The notes below the pieces were generated by a model. It saw nothing but the letters and a program-made list of their open reading frames with translations. It did no database searches and was not told the origin of the DNA. From Gelidibacter gilvus (GTDB lineage Bacteria; Bacteroidota; Bacteroidia; Flavobacteriales; Flavobacteriaceae), in contig NZ_SDDZ01000003.1 in NCBI RefSeq assembly GCF_004115975.1, positions 62,001-126,000 on the forward strand: a DNA stretch of 64,000 nucleotides, read 5' to 3'. Below, in pieces: positions 62,612-64,000 of this stretch (position 1 is the first letter of the stretch; each line of letters starts with the position of its first letter). The position numbers and the translations under genes were made by a program.

Positions 62612-63862
62612 ATGCTGCTTTACTTACGGTTATTTAAAGAGAGTTTTTCATTTGCCATTAACGCGCTTACCAATAATAAACTTCGCACGTTTTTATCCTT
62701 ATTGGGGGTCACTATTGGCATTTTCTCCATTATTGCAGTTTTGGCGGCGGTGGATTCTTTAGACAGAAACATCCAAGATCAACTCTCAGGATTGGATAAA
62801 AACACCATGTATTTAACCAAGTTTTCCTTTGGGCCAACTGATGTTCCACGGTGGCAACGCGATAATTTTCCTCAAACGGAATACGGCGATTTCGATTTTA
62901 TTAGACGAAATGTGCCAGACATTGCAGCTTCGGCCTATGTTATTTTTGGAAGTCCCCAAACGGTCAGATATGGCGCAGAAACCATATCTGGAGTTGATAT
63001 CACTCCGGTATCCAATGAAATTTATGAGATTGAAAACATAAAAATTGAAGAGGGTCGCTTTTATACAGAATCAGAATCGATTAATGGCGCTCCTGTTATT
63101 GTTTTGGGGCATTCCATAGCTGAAAATTTATTTGGAAAATCAAACCCTATCGGAAAGCAAATTAGAGTCTACGGTCGGAGATTAACGGTCATCGGTGTCA
63201 TAAAGAAAATGGGTGCGGGTATGGGCGGAAGCCCTGATGATAAAGGTTATGTGCCTGCCAACTTTGTCAGACGTTTTCAAACTGGTGGGGGGGACGGTAT
63301 TCCTGGAGCAGTGATTATTAAACCAGAAAAAGGCGTCGATATGGGTGCCTTTGAAGGGATTTTAAAGCAACGATTTAGAGTTTATAGAGGCTTAAAAGCT
63401 GGAGAGCCGGATAACTTTTTTGTAAATAAAATGTCTGGTTTTACTGATGCCATTGACGGAATTATCGGAATGATGAATATTATGGGGTGGATCATCAGTG
63501 GCTTTTCTTTATTGGTTGGTGGTTTTGGGATTGCAAATATCATGTTTGTGAGCGTGAAGGAACGTACAAACCTAATTGGAATACAAAAGTCGCTAGGAGC
63601 CAAAAACCGATTTATTTTGTTTCAGTTTTTATTTGAAGCGGTCATTTTAGCGGTCATTGGTGGACTCGTTGGACTGTTTTTTGTATGGATTGGATCTTTG
63701 ATCGCCTCGCAATTTACGGGCGATTTCGAGTTTGTCCTTTCCGCAGGAAATATGTTTTTAGGGTTTATTCTATCTACCATCATCGGATTGATTTCTGGCG
63801 TAATTCCTGCTATTTCTGCATCACGGTTGGATCCTGTTGAAGCGATTCGTACAGGAATGTAG
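62612..63862 (+). CDS. ABC transporter permease, MacB/FtsX type (copy 2)
   Basis: A 416-residue paralogue of the preceding gene, with about 53 differences counted by eye (about 87% identity). The first 73 residues are identical while the DNA differs at many synonymous sites. Differences cluster in the periplasmic domain (for example LTTD/GPTD, TDSND/TEYGD and GGLAGNSDD/GAGMGGSPDD). The two proteins could form a heterodimeric permease or serve different partners. The 278-base gap and its own -7 box argue for some independent expression. No ATPase gene is adjacent in the window. Confidence 0.92.
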   Translation: MLLYLRLFKESFSFAINALTNNKLRTFLSLLGVTIGIFSIIAVLAAVDSLDRNIQDQLSGLDKNTMYLTKFSFGPTDVPRWQRDNFPQTEYGDFDFIRRNVPDIAASAYVIFGSPQTVRYGAETISGVDITPVSNEIYEIENIKIEEGRFYTESESINGAPVIVLGHSIAENLFGKSNPIGKQIRVYGRRLTVIGVIKKMGAGMGGSPDDKGYVPANFVRRFQTGGGDGIPGAVIIKPEKGVDMGAFEGILKQRFRVYRGLKAGEPDNFFVNKMSGFTDAIDGIIGMMNIMGWIISGFSLLVGGFGIANIMFVSVKERTNLIGIQKSLGAKNRFILFQFLFEAVILAVIGGLVGLFFVWIGSLIASQFTGDFEFVLSAGNMFLGFILSTIIGLISGVIPAISASRLDPVEAIRTGM

Positions 63863-63890
63863 GTGACAAAATGGAATAAATAAATAAATG

Positions 63891-63944
63891 CCAAATTCCA
63901 ACAGATTATGCCTTATCTATTGGAATTTGGTATTTGGAGTTTTT
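63891..63944 (+). terminator. Inverted repeat after permease copy 2, terminator-like
   Basis: CCAAATTCCAA (63891-63901) and TTGGAATTTGG (63920-63930) with an 18-base loop, then a T-rich stretch. Variants of CCAAATTCC are, as I recall, common between flavobacterial genes, so it may also be a repeat. Confidence 0.5.
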
Positions 63945-64000
63945 AGATCGGTATTTATGATAGGACAGTAGCCACTTGAGCACATACAAACTCCAAAAAG

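Noticed and set aside
63917-64000. Open minus-strand frame at the right edge ending CSSGYCPIINTDLKTPNTKFQ
   Set aside because: Only 27 codons are visible and its end lies in an inverted repeat; it could be the tail of a gene beyond the window, but this cannot be supported.
1-64000. CRISPR arrays, rRNA, tRNA genes, insertion sequences or prophage
   Set aside because: I looked through the spacers and found no regularly spaced repeats, no cloverleaf with anticodon and TTC loop, no rRNA-like stretch and no transposase, integrase or phage structural gene.

Overview
This looks like a chromosomal stretch from a low-GC member of the Flavobacteriaceae (phylum Bacteroidota). Evidence: protein content typical of that family (MreBCD-PBP2-RodA behind PurH, RpmB-RpmG-DUF4295-FtsY, single-chain pyruvate carboxylase, S9 peptidase, OMP_b-brl_3/TonB receptor), almost no Shine-Dalgarno sequences, and repeated Bacteroidota promoter boxes (TAnnTTTG, sometimes with TTTG 19-21 bases upstream). 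No rRNA, tRNA, CRISPR, prophage or insertion sequence was found. Most of the window is ordinary core genome on both strands. The odd material lies in a few genes and in the spacers.

Layout. 1-2.8 kb: start of an unidentified minus-strand gene, a minus-strand operon of two small rhodaneses plus a small membrane protein with a palindromic operator, then a carboxymuconolactone decarboxylase-like protein and a MarC-family membrane protein. 3.0-7.9 kb: a 1008-residue three-part fusion (APH-type kinase, M23 metallopeptidase, class III aminotransferase/phospho-lyase) followed by a Xaa-Pro aminopeptidase. 8.1-13.6 kb: a complete RND efflux operon (adaptor, pump, TolC-like channel). 13.9-15.9 kb: DsbD. 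16-29.3 kb, nearly all minus: FUSC membrane protein, a secreted protein of unknown function, pyruvate carboxylase, a serine beta-lactamase-fold hydrolase, HtpG and an S9 peptidase. 29.5-33.7 kb: FabH, a gene-free spacer rich in inverted repeats, and a TonB-dependent receptor gene broken by a 10-bp tandem duplication. 33.8-39.9 kb: CoA-binding protein, sodium:solute symporter, RecR, a family 2 glycosyltransferase, a 2-oxoacid dehydrogenase E2 and a DnaQ-like exonuclease. 40-44.3 kb: FAH-family protein, orphan HPt protein and CinA; then L28, L33, a DUF4295 protein and FtsY. 44.6-50.4 kb: ECF sigma/anti-sigma pair, MurB, an aminotransferase, a secreted retropepsin-PDZ protein and a DUF1573 protein. 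50.5-53.2 kb: ValS. 53.6-60.9 kb, minus: PurH, MreB, MreC, MreD, PBP2 and RodA. 61.1-63.9 kb: two tandem MacB/FtsX-type ABC permeases.

Functional groupings: cell elongation (mre-mrd genes, with murB elsewhere); efflux (RND operon; ABC permeases without an ATPase in view); sulfur and redox chemistry (rhodanese operon, DsbD); peptide catabolism (M24 and S9 peptidases); translation and protein targeting (rpmB, rpmG, DUF4295, ftsY, valS). The points most worth a second look are the kinase/M23/phospho-lyase fusion, the slippage-type frameshift in the TonB receptor, a palindromic repeat unit that appears to have inserted into a terminator with flanking direct repeats, a large folded repeat element before ftsY, and nested inverted repeats in the 30.5-31.2 kb spacer.
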